Source: Nostoc edaphicum CCNP1411
Lineage (GTDB): Bacteria; Cyanobacteriota; Cyanobacteriia; Cyanobacteriales; Nostocaceae
Length of the DNA stretch: 64,000 bases
Assembly: GCF_014023275.1 (NCBI RefSeq)
Contig: NZ_CP054698.1
Location: forward strand, 4,030,001-4,094,000
Direction: 5' to 3'
A program made the translations under genes and the position numbers. Shown piece after piece: positions 35,378 through 43,971 of the stretch. The notes under the pieces are model-generated. The model was given only the letters and a program-made list of their open reading frames with translations, was not told the DNA's origin and ran no database searches. Numbering within the stretch: the stretch's first letter is position 1; each line of letters begins with the position of its first letter.

Positions 35378-36967
35378 ATGAAAATTGATACATCAAACAC
35401 CGTAGATTCATCATCACCAGCTTTGGTTCCAGAGGTAAAGAAAAAAAAGGTCAGACGTAATTGGCTCTCTTGGCTAATTGCTCTTTGCCTTTTGGGGGGA
35501 ATTGGCTATGCAGTTTATTACCAAGTAGCCGTTGTTTCCCGCCAAGAAGCCAGTCGTCGGGTGCTGACAAGACCTGTACAAAGGCAGAGTTTAACAATGA
35601 CAGTTTCAGCTAACGGAACGGTGAAGCCTGAACGGTCAATTAACCTCAGCCCGAAAAATTCCGGCATCTTGAAAACACTGTTGGCGAAGGAAGGGGATCT
35701 CGTCAAGCAAGGACAGATTGTCGCTTACATGGATGATTCTAACCTCCGGGGGCAACTCACCTCTGCTCAAGGACAGTTGGCACAAGCCGAGGCGAATTTG
35801 CAAAAAGCGATCGCAGGTAATCGCCCTCAAGATATTGCTCAAGCCCAAGGAGTATTAGACGAAGCCCAGGCCAATCTGCAAAAGGTACAAGCAGGTAATC
35901 GCTCTCAAGATATAGCCCAAGCACAGGCACGCTTGCAAAGCGCTCAAGCCTCCCTTCGCCAAGCAGAAGATGATTTGGTTCGTAATCAACAACTTTACAA
36001 TGCAGGCGGTATTTCCCTTCAGACTCTTAACCAAAACCGTTCCAACCGCGACAGCGCTCAAGCTCAAGTTAATGAAGCACAGCAAGCACTGGGGTTGCAA
36101 AAAGCCGGGTCACGTCCAGAAGACATCGAGCAAGCCCGAGCCGTGGTGAAGCAGAGACAGCAAGCTTTGGCACTTGTGAAAGCCGGAACGCGCCAAGAAG
36201 ATATTGACGCAGCCCGCGCCCAGGTAACATCTGCTCGTGGTTCGCTGCAAAACATCCAAGCTCAAATCAATGACACGATCATTCGCGCCCCTTTTGATGG
36301 TGTGGTGACAAAGAAGTTTGCTGATCCCGGCGCCTTCGTGACACCTACAACTGCTAGTAGTGAAGTAGCTTCTTCTTCTTCTTCTTCAATCTTGTCTCTC
36401 GCTTCAACAAATGAGATTGTCGCCAGTTTAGCAGAAACAAATATTTCTAAAATCAGCCTTGGTCAAAAAGTCTCGATTCAAGCAGATGCCTATCCAGGAA
36501 AAACCTTTGAAGGTAAAGTCAGCCAAATTGCTGCCCAAGCAATAGTCGCGCAAAACGTCACCAGTTTTGAAGTCAGAGTATCGCTTTCAGACCCGGAAAG
36601 GCTACTGCGGTCTGGGATGAATGTCGAAGTAGATTTTCAAGTCGGTCAAGTTGAAAATGCTTTAGTAGTGCCAACGGCCTCAGTCGTGCGCCAACAAAAT
36701 GCCACAGGTGTGTTTGTGGCTGGAGCAGATAACAAACCTGTGTTCACTCGCATCGAGACTGGTGTCACCGCAAATAACTTTACTGAAGTTAAGTCTGGAT
36801 TGACAGGAGACGAAAGAGTATTGCTCAGTTTCCCACCAGGATCACGTCCGCAATCAACACCACGAGGCGGAGTTTTTCCCGGTCTAGGAGGAGGCGGGGG
36901 TGGCGGTGGTGGTGGTGGAAGAGGAGGTGGTGGCGGCGGAAGAGGAGGCGGTGGCGGTGGTTCTTAA
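35378..36967 (+). CDS. MacA-like membrane-fusion protein
   Basis: 529 residues from ATG 35378 (a GTG two codons before is possible). Inner-membrane anchor 30-48 (WLSWLIALCLLGGIGYAVYY). The HlyD-type biotinyl-lipoyl half motifs flank a long coiled-coil hairpin: NLSPKNSGILKTLLAKEGDLVKQGQ, then repeated AGNRPQDIAQAQ segments, then IIRAPFDGVVTKKF. The beta-barrel and membrane-proximal domains follow. The hairpin is longer than MacA's because of an about 30-residue internal duplication (NLQKAIAGNRPQDIAQ and NLQKVQAGNRSQDIAQ). The last 40 residues are almost pure Gly with Arg, a low-complexity tail. First gene of an MFP-permease-ATPase-TolC cluster. Confidence 0.88.
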   Translation: MKIDTSNTVDSSSPALVPEVKKKKVRRNWLSWLIALCLLGGIGYAVYYQVAVVSRQEASRRVLTRPVQRQSLTMTVSANGTVKPERSINLSPKNSGILKTLLAKEGDLVKQGQIVAYMDDSNLRGQLTSAQGQLAQAEANLQKAIAGNRPQDIAQAQGVLDEAQANLQKVQAGNRSQDIAQAQARLQSAQASLRQAEDDLVRNQQLYNAGGISLQTLNQNRSNRDSAQAQVNEAQQALGLQKAGSRPEDIEQARAVVKQRQQALALVKAGTRQEDIDAARAQVTSARGSLQNIQAQINDTIIRAPFDGVVTKKFADPGAFVTPTTASSEVASSSSSSILSLASTNEIVASLAETNISKISLGQKVSIQADAYPGKTFEGKVSQIAAQAIVAQNVTSFEVRVSLSDPERLLRSGMNVEVDFQVGQVENALVVPTASVVRQQNATGVFVAGADNKPVFTRIETGVTANNFTEVKSGLTGDERVLLSFPPGSRPQSTPRGGVFPGLGGGGGGGGGGGRGGGGGGRGGGGGGS

Positions 36968-36989
36968 AGTTAGTTGTAAATAAAACCTT

Positions 36990-38270
36990 ATGTTTAAGAT
37001 ATTTAGCGGCTCTAAGAAAGCTAAGAAGACCCGCACAGTACCGTTGTTAGAAATTTTGACAATGGCGGCAGAGACTCTGTGGAGTAATAAATTACGCACA
37101 GGTCTAACGATGTTGGGCGTGATTATTGGAATTTCATCAGTCATTGCGATTACTTCTGTTGGTCAGGGAGTGCAAAAGGGGGTTGAACAACAGATACAAG
37201 CATTGGGTACAGATGTGATCCAAATCTTAGCGGGTGCTGCAAGAAGCGGGAATGTCCGTCAAGGAGTCGGTTCTAGCAGCACCTTGACTTGGGAAGATGC
37301 ACAGGCGATCGCTACACAAGCGCCATCAGCACAGATGGTTTCTGCTTATCTCCAACGGACTGCCCAAGTTGTATATGCAGGACAGAATACTTCAACAACC
37401 ATTTATGGCACGGATTTGAACTACCCAGAAGTCAGAAATACCAACCCCCAGCAAGGGAGATATTTCACTCAGGAAGAATTAGATATTGCCGCACAGGTAG
37501 CTATTCTTGGCCCCACAGTCCAAAACACACTCTTTGGACAGGGTGTAAATCCTATCGGTGAGCGAATTCGGATTCAGGGAGAGGCTTACGAAGTGATTGG
37601 AGTGATGGAACCTAAAGGTTCTCAAGGGCCGATGGATCGAGATGACCAGGTTTTCATTCCTCTAACTAGTATGTCGAAGAGACTAGTTGGGAATAATGCC
37701 TTGGTAGGCGTTTCTGTAAATGGAATTTTAGTCAAAGGTGCTAATCAGGAAGAATTAGAAGCTGCTCAGTTTCAAGTCACCAATCTCTTACGGTTGCGTC
37801 ACAACATTTATCCACCACAAGCTGATGATTTTCGGCTGACCAATCAAGCTGATATTGTTAGCACCTTCACTAATGTGGTGGGTTTATTTACAGTCATGGT
37901 AGTAGCGATCGCGGGAATTTCGTTGGTAGTTGGGGGAATTGGTATTGCCAACATTATGCTGGTTTCCGTAGTTGAGCGGACGCGAGAAATCGGCATTCGT
38001 AAAGCCGTAGGGGCAACTAATTCTGCAATCCTGAATCAATTTTTAGCCGAAGCGATCGTGATTTCCATTGCTGGTGGAACTATTGGTATGGCCACTGGGA
38101 TTGTATTAGCCTTTACTGCTGCAAATATTTTCAAATTTCCCTTTGTCATTTCTTTCTTGTCCATCATTGCTGGGTTTGCACTTTCATTGAGCGTTGGCTT
38201 AGTTGCTGGGGTGATTCCAGCACGGAACGCATCTAAATTAGATCCAATCACTGCTTTAAGAAGCGACTAA
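36990..38270 (+). CDS. MacB-like ABC permease
   Basis: 426 residues with MacB/FtsX topology: one N-terminal helix (LRTGLTMLGVIIGISSVIAITSVGQG), a large periplasmic domain (about 75-290), then three helices at about 300-420. The motif GGIGIANIMLVSVVERTREIGIRKAVGA is diagnostic. Unlike E. coli MacB the ATPase is a separate protein (38950), as in heterocyst DevBCA. It begins 22 bp after the fusion-protein gene. The substrate is unknown: glycolipid, peptide or siderophore-like compounds are all possible. Confidence 0.9.
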   Translation: MFKIFSGSKKAKKTRTVPLLEILTMAAETLWSNKLRTGLTMLGVIIGISSVIAITSVGQGVQKGVEQQIQALGTDVIQILAGAARSGNVRQGVGSSSTLTWEDAQAIATQAPSAQMVSAYLQRTAQVVYAGQNTSTTIYGTDLNYPEVRNTNPQQGRYFTQEELDIAAQVAILGPTVQNTLFGQGVNPIGERIRIQGEAYEVIGVMEPKGSQGPMDRDDQVFIPLTSMSKRLVGNNALVGVSVNGILVKGANQEELEAAQFQVTNLLRLRHNIYPPQADDFRLTNQADIVSTFTNVVGLFTVMVVAIAGISLVVGGIGIANIMLVSVVERTREIGIRKAVGATNSAILNQFLAEAIVISIAGGTIGMATGIVLAFTAANIFKFPFVISFLSIIAGFALSLSVGLVAGVIPARNASKLDPITALRSD

Positions 38271-38280
38271 GTTTAAGAGT

Positions 38281-38324
38281 GCTGAGTGCTGAGTGCTGAG
38301 TAGTGAGTAGTGAGTAATGAGTGC
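38281..38324. repeat. STRR: heptamer GTGCTGA/GTAGTGA
   Basis: Starts 10 bp after the permease stop: three GTGCTGA and about three GTAGTGA-type units. The same heptamers recur after the next gene (38779-38810) and, inverted, at 38880-38948, so they bracket the four-helix-bundle gene. Confidence 0.75.
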
Positions 38325-38376
38325 CCAGTTGTAAGTTACTTAGTTGTTAATTTTCAAAATTTGAGTAGTCAGTAAA

Positions 38377-38784
38377 ATGAGTAAAGTTGAGCGATTTGAA
38401 GATTTGATTGCTTGGCAAAAAGCAAGAATTCTTACTAGAGATATTTATCAGGTTACTCAGCAGGGGGCGTTTGCTAGAGACTTTGGATTATCGGGACAAA
38501 TACAAAGGGCAGCAGTATCTATCATGTCTAACATTGCAGAGGGATTTGAAAGAAGTTATTTAGGAGAATTTCATCAGTTTCTTTCAATAGCGAAGTCATC
38601 TTGTGCAGAATTGCGTTCTCAACTTTATGTAGCTCTAGATGTTGGCTACCTCGATCAAGTCAAATTCAACCAACTTTTAAATCAAGCAGAAGAAGTGGGC
38701 AAAATTATTGGCGGTCTTCGCATCTCAGTTAGTAAGCAAAAACATCAAAAAAACTCAGCCCCCATCACTAAAGAAAAGTGCTGA
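38377..38784 (+). CDS. Four-helix-bundle (S23/IVS-type) protein inserted in the export cluster
   Basis: 135 residues. The pattern [64 protein letters not shown] and [25 protein letters not shown] is that of the four-helix-bundle family first seen in 23S rRNA intervening sequences and related to Avd of diversity-generating retroelements. No reverse transcriptase or rRNA is near. It sits between the permease and its ATPase and is flanked on both sides by heptamer repeats, which suggests a small transferable cassette. Molecular function unknown, perhaps nucleic-acid binding. Confidence 0.85.
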   Translation: MSKVERFEDLIAWQKARILTRDIYQVTQQGAFARDFGLSGQIQRAAVSIMSNIAEGFERSYLGEFHQFLSIAKSSCAELRSQLYVALDVGYLDQVKFNQLLNQAEEVGKIIGGLRISVSKQKHQKNSAPITKEKC

Positions 38785-38948
38785 GTAGTGAGGGCTGAGT
38801 GCTGAGTAAAAACCCAGTTTTTTCATGCCTTTGAGCAATCAGCACTGTCCTAATCTATGTGACTACGGCTATAAATGAACTCTCACTACTCACTTTACTA
38901 TTCATTTCTCACTACTCAGCACTCAGCCCTCACTACTCAGCACTCAAT
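38779..38948. repeat. STRR copies downstream of the four-helix gene
   Basis: 38779-38810 repeats GTGCTGA/GTAGTGA in the same direction as 38281; 38880-38948 repeats the complementary CTCACTA/CTCAGCA. Part of this is read as an extended N-terminus of the next gene but is not coding. Confidence 0.7.
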
Positions 38949-38949
38949 T

Positions 38950-39621
38950 ATGCCAACAATGATCTGGATGGAATCTATTACTAAAACTTACTACTTGGGA
39001 GAAGTTAGTGTTCCAATACTTAAGGGAATTGAACTCTCTATTGAGGAGGGGGAATATGTCTCGATTATGGGTGCATCAGGTTCGGGAAAATCTACGCTCA
39101 TGAATATTTTGGGATGTCTGGATCGTCCCACAACTGGGGACTATATTTTTGAAGGGAGAAACCTGACGACTTTTGATGATGATGAATTAGCTTATATTCG
39201 TAACCAAAGAATAGGTTTTGTTTTTCAACAATTTAACCTATTGGCGCGGGCAACAGCGCTGGAAAACGTCATGTTACCAATGGTTTATGCTAATTTACCC
39301 AAACCAAAACGCCGTGAAAGAGCATTAGAAGCCCTGGAAAAAGTAGGATTAGAAGGACGCACATCTAACCGTCCTAGTCAACTATCTGGGGGACAACAAC
39401 AACGAGTAGCGATCGCTCGTGCTTTGGTCAACCGACCTGCATTAGTTTTGGCAGACGAGCCAACGGGGGCTTTAGATACCGAAACTTCCCATGAGGTGAT
39501 GAGTTTGCTAACAGAGCTTAATAACCAAGGAATCACAATTGTTATCGTCACTCATGAGCCAGATATCGCCGCTCAAACCAAAAGAATTATTCGAGTTCAG
39601 GATGGCTTGATTGTAGGCTAA
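38950..39621 (+). CDS. MacB-like ABC ATPase
   Basis: 223 residues from ATG 38950 ([17 protein letters not shown]); 25 further upstream codons are just translated repeats. Walker [11 protein letters not shown]-loop FQQFNL, signature LSGGQQQR, Walker [14 protein letters not shown]-loop THEP. Pairs with the permease at 36990 to energise export through the MacA-like and TolC-like proteins. Closely similar to the orphan ATPase at 16301. Cytoplasmic face of the inner membrane. Confidence 0.9.
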   Translation: MPTMIWMESITKTYYLGEVSVPILKGIELSIEEGEYVSIMGASGSGKSTLMNILGCLDRPTTGDYIFEGRNLTTFDDDELAYIRNQRIGFVFQQFNLLARATALENVMLPMVYANLPKPKRRERALEALEKVGLEGRTSNRPSQLSGGQQQRVAIARALVNRPALVLADEPTGALDTETSHEVMSLLTELNNQGITIVIVTHEPDIAAQTKRIIRVQDGLIVG

Positions 39622-39737
39622 TTTGTTAAGATTACACCTTGGAGGGGGAATTTAAGATTTAAATCTCTGTAGGTCAATCAGGATCAAAACTTTTGATTTA
39701 TCCTCAAAAAAGCCTAATTAATGACTACATCTAGATT

Positions 39738-41150
39738 ATGAATTTCAGCTTATTCTTCGCGCATTCTACCTGGATTCCCGTAGCGATTGCTATTCTTTTT
39801 CCAACTTTAGCAAGTGCAGCAACTCCCCCAAAACCGCAGAATTCCTCAAGACCTGTACAGGTTCCCGATAACCTCAACCCCAATCCTAATCCTCTCCAAT
39901 TTCCTACCAAACCGCAGGAAGTACAAATTCAGGGAACTGTGCCAATCAGTTTGGCACAAGCTTTGGAACTAGCAAAACGCAACAATCGAGATTTACAAGT
40001 AGCCATATTAGAGCTAGAACGCAGTCGCTCATCCTTACGCGAGTCTCAAGCTGCCTTGCTTCCTACTGTTGGACTCAATAGTAGTTTAACTAACAGTGGT
40101 AATGGTTTTACTAGCAATTCATCAGAAGCTAGCACCTCTTTCAATGGTTCAGCACAACTGAATTATGACCTCTATACTTCTGGAAACCGACAAGGTGCTA
40201 TCCGAGCCGCAGAGGAACAGCTAAGGGTAGATGAGTTAGATGTTGAGAGTACATCTCTGGAAATCGAGTTGAATGTCACGACCGAATATTACGATTTGCA
40301 AGAAGCAGATGAACAAGTACGAATTAATCGGTCTGCTGTGGAAAATGCCCAGGCTAGTTTACGAGATACCCAAGCGAGAGAACAGGCTGGAGTAGGTACG
40401 CGGTTCGATGTGCTGCAAGCTCAAGTGAATTTAGCAAACGCCCAACAACTACTGACTAATGCTATCTCAGACCAGCAAGTTGCTCGTCGTCAGTTAGCAA
40501 CTCGGTTAAGTTTGGCACAATCAGTTAATATCGCTGCGGCAGATCCAGTACAATTAGCGGGCCTTTGGCAGCCAACACTTGAAGAAACTATTGTCAGAGC
40601 CTTTCAAAATCGTCCAGAACTGCAACAGCAATTAGCACAACGTAACATTAGTGAGCAACAGCGACGACAAGCACTTTCACAGTTAGGGCCGCAACTTAGT
40701 TTGACAGGTAACTATAACTTGATAGATCGGTTTGATGATGGCGTCGGCGTTACTGATGGCTATTCAGTGGGAATTCAAGGAAATTTAAATTTGTATGATG
40801 GGGGAGCAGCAAGAGCAAGAGCGGCTCAGTCGAAAGCTAATATTGCGATCGCAGAGAGTCAATTTGGTAGCCAGCGTGACATCATCCGCTTTAATGTCGA
40901 ACAGTTTTACTCTCAATTGCAAGCCAATTTAGAGAATGTGCAAACTTCTAGTGTGGCTTTAAATCAAGCCAGAGAAGCTTTGAATTTAGCAAGGCTCAGG
41001 TTCCAAGCTGGTGTGGGCACTCAAACAGAGGTAATTGCAGCTGAAAATGACCTGACAAGAGCAGAAGGTAATCGAATCACAGCTATTTTGGATTACAATC
41101 GCGCTCTAGCTAGTTTGCAAAGATCAGTCACTTCCAGGGCTTCGCGTTAA
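39738..41150 (+). CDS. TolC-family outer membrane channel protein
   Basis: 470 residues. Signal peptide 1-30 (IAILFPTLASA-AT), Pro/Asn-rich linker, then two TolC repeats: PISLAQALELAKRNNRDLQVAILELERSRSSLRE and, in the second half, ETIVRAFQNRPELQQQLAQRN. Motif AREQAGVGTRFDVLQAQVNLANAQ and its counterpart ARLRFQAGVGTQTEVIAAENDLTRAE mark the helical barrel ends. It would complete the tripartite exporter with the MacA and MacB-type proteins 5' of it, with the duct across the outer membrane. 116 bp after the ATPase gene. Confidence 0.9.
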   Translation: MNFSLFFAHSTWIPVAIAILFPTLASAATPPKPQNSSRPVQVPDNLNPNPNPLQFPTKPQEVQIQGTVPISLAQALELAKRNNRDLQVAILELERSRSSLRESQAALLPTVGLNSSLTNSGNGFTSNSSEASTSFNGSAQLNYDLYTSGNRQGAIRAAEEQLRVDELDVESTSLEIELNVTTEYYDLQEADEQVRINRSAVENAQASLRDTQAREQAGVGTRFDVLQAQVNLANAQQLLTNAISDQQVARRQLATRLSLAQSVNIAAADPVQLAGLWQPTLEETIVRAFQNRPELQQQLAQRNISEQQRRQALSQLGPQLSLTGNYNLIDRFDDGVGVTDGYSVGIQGNLNLYDGGAARARAAQSKANIAIAESQFGSQRDIIRFNVEQFYSQLQANLENVQTSSVALNQAREALNLARLRFQAGVGTQTEVIAAENDLTRAEGNRITAILDYNRALASLQRSVTSRASR

Positions 41151-41283
41151 GGTCAAATCACTAAATAAATTCAAGCTGTTTGTCGTTTTTAGGTAGAAGC
41201 GAGTTGGCATCCACCGTAATTTGATCCACTTCAAGATTAAGATCAATGGGTAAAACTTAGATTTTATTAATCTCCAAAAAAGG

Positions 41284-42048
41284 ATGAGTTATAACCACAA
41301 GCTTAAAATCCTACCTTTTATAGTAATTTTTTTGTTAATACTTGAATGCTTGCTGGTTAACCCAAATGCCATAGCAAGAGCAGATTCTCCATCGACCACG
41401 GTTTACGAACAACGGCTTATCCACAGTCCAGATGGTATCGGCAAATACTACATGGGGCGAGAAATTGCCCAAGTTATGGGATACACTGGCGCTGGCTGGC
41501 TAGAACGTCCCAGCCGAGAGGGAGAGGAACAGCCAAGTAAAATAGTCAGTCTCCTTAACCTTAAACCTAACAATGTAGTAGCAGATATTGGTGCTGGTAC
41601 AGGTTACTTAAGCTTTCGCATTGCACCGTTATTAACAGATGGGAAGGTATTGGCTGTAGATGTTCAGCCAGAAATGTTAGAAATCATTGAGTTATTCAAA
41701 AAAGAGAAAAATATCACCAATGTTGAGCCTGTTTTGGCAACTCTTAGTAACCCCAACTTACCATCTGAAAGTATCGATTTAGCCTTGATGGTAGATGCTT
41801 ATCATGAACTTGAGTATCCCCAAGAAGTGATGCAAGGAATTGTGAAAGCACTTAAACCAGGTGGTCGGGTAGTGTTGGTTGAGTACAGGAGTGAAAATCC
41901 TTTTATTATGATTAAAGGTCTGCACAAAATGACTCAAAAGCAAGTCCGCAAAGAAATGCAATCAGTTGGTTTGGTTTGGCGGGAAACCAAAAACTTGTTA
42001 CCTCAACAGCATTTAATGGTGTTTGAGAAACCCAATACTAATTCGTAA
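41284..42048 (+). CDS. Methyltransferase with N-terminal signal or anchor
   Basis: 254 residues. Class I SAM-dependent fold: motif I VVADIGAGTGYLSFRIA (about 98-114), acidic VLAVDVQPEML, and VDAYHELEYPQEVMQGIVKALKPGGRVVLVEYRSE. Ahead of it lies a signal-like hydrophobic stretch (8-27: ILPFIVIFLLILECLLVNPNAIA) and a region HSPDGIGKYYMGREIAQVMGY seen in bacterial exported methyltransferases. Export would take it away from SAM, so it may be anchored facing the cytosol. Substrate unknown. Not obviously part of the exporter operon (133 bp after tolC-like gene). Confidence 0.82.
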   Translation: MSYNHKLKILPFIVIFLLILECLLVNPNAIARADSPSTTVYEQRLIHSPDGIGKYYMGREIAQVMGYTGAGWLERPSREGEEQPSKIVSLLNLKPNNVVADIGAGTGYLSFRIAPLLTDGKVLAVDVQPEMLEIIELFKKEKNITNVEPVLATLSNPNLPSESIDLALMVDAYHELEYPQEVMQGIVKALKPGGRVVLVEYRSENPFIMIKGLHKMTQKQVRKEMQSVGLVWRETKNLLPQQHLMVFEKPNTNS

Positions 42049-42106
42049 TTCGTAATTAAGGTGTCAAGCCATAATAAAGTAAGACTCCTTGCCAGAGCAG
42101 AAAATC

Positions 42107-42796
42107 ATGGTCAACTTATCACTCAAGCGGCGAATTCCTCCTTTAGAAAATGGCGATCGCCTCACTCGCTACGAATTTGAGCGACGCTATCAAGCAATGC
42201 CCCGTCATCAAAAGGCAGAATTAATTGAAGGAGTTGTATACTTGGCATCCCCATTACGCTTTGAAAGTCATGCTGAACCACATGGTCATCTAATAGGTTG
42301 GTTATGGACTTACCAAATTGCCACTCCTGGGGTGAGATTGGGAATTGAACCAACAGTCCGCTTAGATCGAGACAATGAGCCACAACCAGATGGAGTGCTA
42401 TTAATAACACCAACATCTCAGGGACAATCTCGTTTAAGTGATGATGATTACATCGAAGGTGCGCCAGAACTCGTAATAGAGATTGCAGCTAGCAGTGTTG
42501 CTATTGATTTACATGACAAGAAAAAAGTCTATGGTCGTAACGGGGTAAAAGAATACATTATTTGGCAAATATTTGAAAATAAATTAGATTGGTTTTGCCT
42601 GCAACAAGGAGAATATGTGTCCTTAGAACTGGACGCAGATGGAATTATCAAAAGTAAAGTTTTTCCTGGTTTGTGGTTGTCAATGTCAGATTTACTTGCT
42701 GGCAATATGCCGCAAGTATTGGCTGTCTTGCAGTTGGGATTAGATTCGCCAGAACATCAAATGTTTGTGCAGCAATTGTCTGGGGAAGAAAGATAG
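42107..42796 (+). CDS. Uma2 family endonuclease-like protein (DUF820)
   Basis: 229 residues from ATG 42107 (MVNLSLKRR); a TTG at 42089 would add six codons. The PD-(D/E)XK fold of DUF820/Uma2: YEFERRYQAMPRHQKAELIEGVVYLASP, QPDGVLLI and ELVIEIAASSVAIDLHDKKKVYGRNGVKEYIIW supply the Asp, Glu and Lys. This family is greatly expanded in filamentous cyanobacteria, with unproven nuclease activity and links to mobile DNA. Single gene. Confidence 0.9.
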   Translation: MVNLSLKRRIPPLENGDRLTRYEFERRYQAMPRHQKAELIEGVVYLASPLRFESHAEPHGHLIGWLWTYQIATPGVRLGIEPTVRLDRDNEPQPDGVLLITPTSQGQSRLSDDDYIEGAPELVIEIAASSVAIDLHDKKKVYGRNGVKEYIIWQIFENKLDWFCLQQGEYVSLELDADGIIKSKVFPGLWLSMSDLLAGNMPQVLAVLQLGLDSPEHQMFVQQLSGEER

Positions 42797-42844
42797 TTAG
42801 TCAGAATTCAGGAGTCAGAATTCAGGAATCAGGGATATTTGGCA

Positions 42845-43144
42845 TCAGTCTATTTTTTGGGGAATGAGATTGGCGCTTTTGGTTGCACTATCCCAAACAA
42901 TCCAGCTAAGAGAATCATCTAAATCATCAGGGCTATTTGAAACTTTAAAATATAGCTTTTCTTCACGTTTTCTTTCAATGGCAAAGTCGGCATTTTGAGC
43001 ATAAGCGACTATAAAACCTTTGTCTCGCAAACAATACATCGCCCAAGCTTTCAATGATTGCTTGTATGGTTCATGTGGAATTGGCGGATTTGTGATTGTA
43101 TCTTCAATTACTTTAAATAATTGCGTGAGTTTCGCGGTCATCAT
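42845..43144 (-). CDS. Hypothetical small protein
   Basis: 99 residues starting MMTAKLTQLFKVIEDTI (the frame is open further upstream but would overlap the VOC gene's control region). Mixed alpha/beta with PHEPYKQSLKAWAMYCLRDKGFIVAYAQNADFAIERKREEKLYFKV, which hints at a small restriction-fold or nucleotide-modification protein, but I do not recognise a family. It follows the VOC gene on the same strand by 26 bp, so the two may form an operon. Confidence 0.6.
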   Translation of the reverse strand: MMTAKLTQLFKVIEDTITNPPIPHEPYKQSLKAWAMYCLRDKGFIVAYAQNADFAIERKREEKLYFKVSNSPDDLDDSLSWIVWDSATKSANLIPQKID

Positions 43145-43169
43145 AGATACTTGTGTTATTACCCTTAAG

Positions 43170-43637
43170 TTAAATGGCTTCTGGATCGCAACGAATTTCA
43201 ATCATAAAGCCATCTGGATCGTAAAAATACACTCCTCTACCAGTAGGACGAGTGACTGGGCCGTGTGCGATCGCTATTTTATTTTCTCTGATCACTGTCA
43301 CCGCGCGATCGAATAACTGCGGATCGATGTCAAAAGCTAGATGATACGCTCTGGTGAACGTCTTTTCTGGATTGGGATCTGGTGGTGATAATTCTGGTTC
43401 CCCAAATAAATCCAAAATTGTACCATCGGGAGTGATGAAGTTGGCTACTTTCCCCGATGCGACAAGTTCCACCAGAGTTGCGGGTACTTCGTCGCCTGTA
43501 AGTTCGTGCAAACCCAGGATCGTGCCATAAAAGTAGCGCGAGGCTTGCATATCCTGGACGTTGAGGGCAATGTGATGTACTCTTCGCAGATTTCCTGGCG
43601 CAAGGATACTTTTCAGGGATTGGGTGCTAGATAGCAT
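43170..43637 (-). CDS. VOC (glyoxalase/bleomycin-resistance fold) protein
   Basis: 155 residues from ATG 43637; a TTG at 43643 would add two. Two beta-alpha-beta-beta-beta modules: RRVHHIALNVQDMQASRYFYGTILGLHEL and FTRAYHLAFDIDPQLFDRAVTVIRENKIAI, ending GVYFYDPDGFMIEIRCDP. Metal ligands expected from the family are His in HHIAL, His in YHLAF and Glu in IEIRC. Could be a lyase, dioxygenase or binding protein; the substrate cannot be read from sequence. Cytoplasmic. Confidence 0.88.
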   Translation of the reverse strand: MLSSTQSLKSILAPGNLRRVHHIALNVQDMQASRYFYGTILGLHELTGDEVPATLVELVASGKVANFITPDGTILDLFGEPELSPPDPNPEKTFTRAYHLAFDIDPQLFDRAVTVIRENKIAIAHGPVTRPTGRGVYFYDPDGFMIEIRCDPEAI

Positions 43638-43741
43638 AATCAAACACTAGGATAAAAGTTGAACTTTTTTTAAAGTTTACTATTCCTACTAAAAATCTAT
43701 CATGGCTTTTGATTATTCTTTAGACTGTGGGTAGAGTCAAT

Positions 43742-43867
43742 GGGGGCTATTATGCCCCGCACCAGGTAAATAGCCACGCCTGAATCTGGCGGGTAGGGCT
43801 TTCACCTACATCATTCTAAGAGTTCAGCTATTACTAGCTGGAGTGGCTATTTACGGACTGATACCGT
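43742..43867. ncRNA. Candidate structured RNA (multi-stem), strand uncertain
   Basis: In the spacer between two genes reading leftward, six helices can be drawn. A: GGGGC/GCCCC at 43743-43758. Closing stem of 12 perfect bp, GTAAATAGCCAC 43766-43777 with 43843-43854. Inside it: GCC/GGC (43778-43790), GTAGG/CCTAC with a 7-base loop (43793-43809) and CAGCTA/TAGCTG (43825-43840). After it: CGG/CCG (43854-43866). There is no open frame. The class is unknown to me; an RNA-guided-element RNA (HEARO/omega type) is one idea to test. Plus-strand reading drawn; the minus strand folds too. Confidence 0.4.
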
Positions 43868-43971
43868 GATTCCTCACTCAACGAATCGCACAACTAGTCC
43901 TAGTTACCCAGTCCCCATTGCCCCTAATCCCCAGAGGGGGGCCGAGTTCCCCAATCACCTATTTACTTAAC

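Noticed and set aside
38377..38784. Diversity-generating retroelement (Avd homologue)
   Set aside because: No reverse transcriptase, template or variable repeat nearby.
38875..38949. N-terminal extension of the MacB-like ATPase
   Set aside because: The codons are translated heptamer repeats; family similarity starts at the ATG at 38950.
43742..43867. tRNA gene
   Set aside because: The cloverleaf-like fold has a 12-bp closing stem and no GTTCRA T-loop or CCA-type end.
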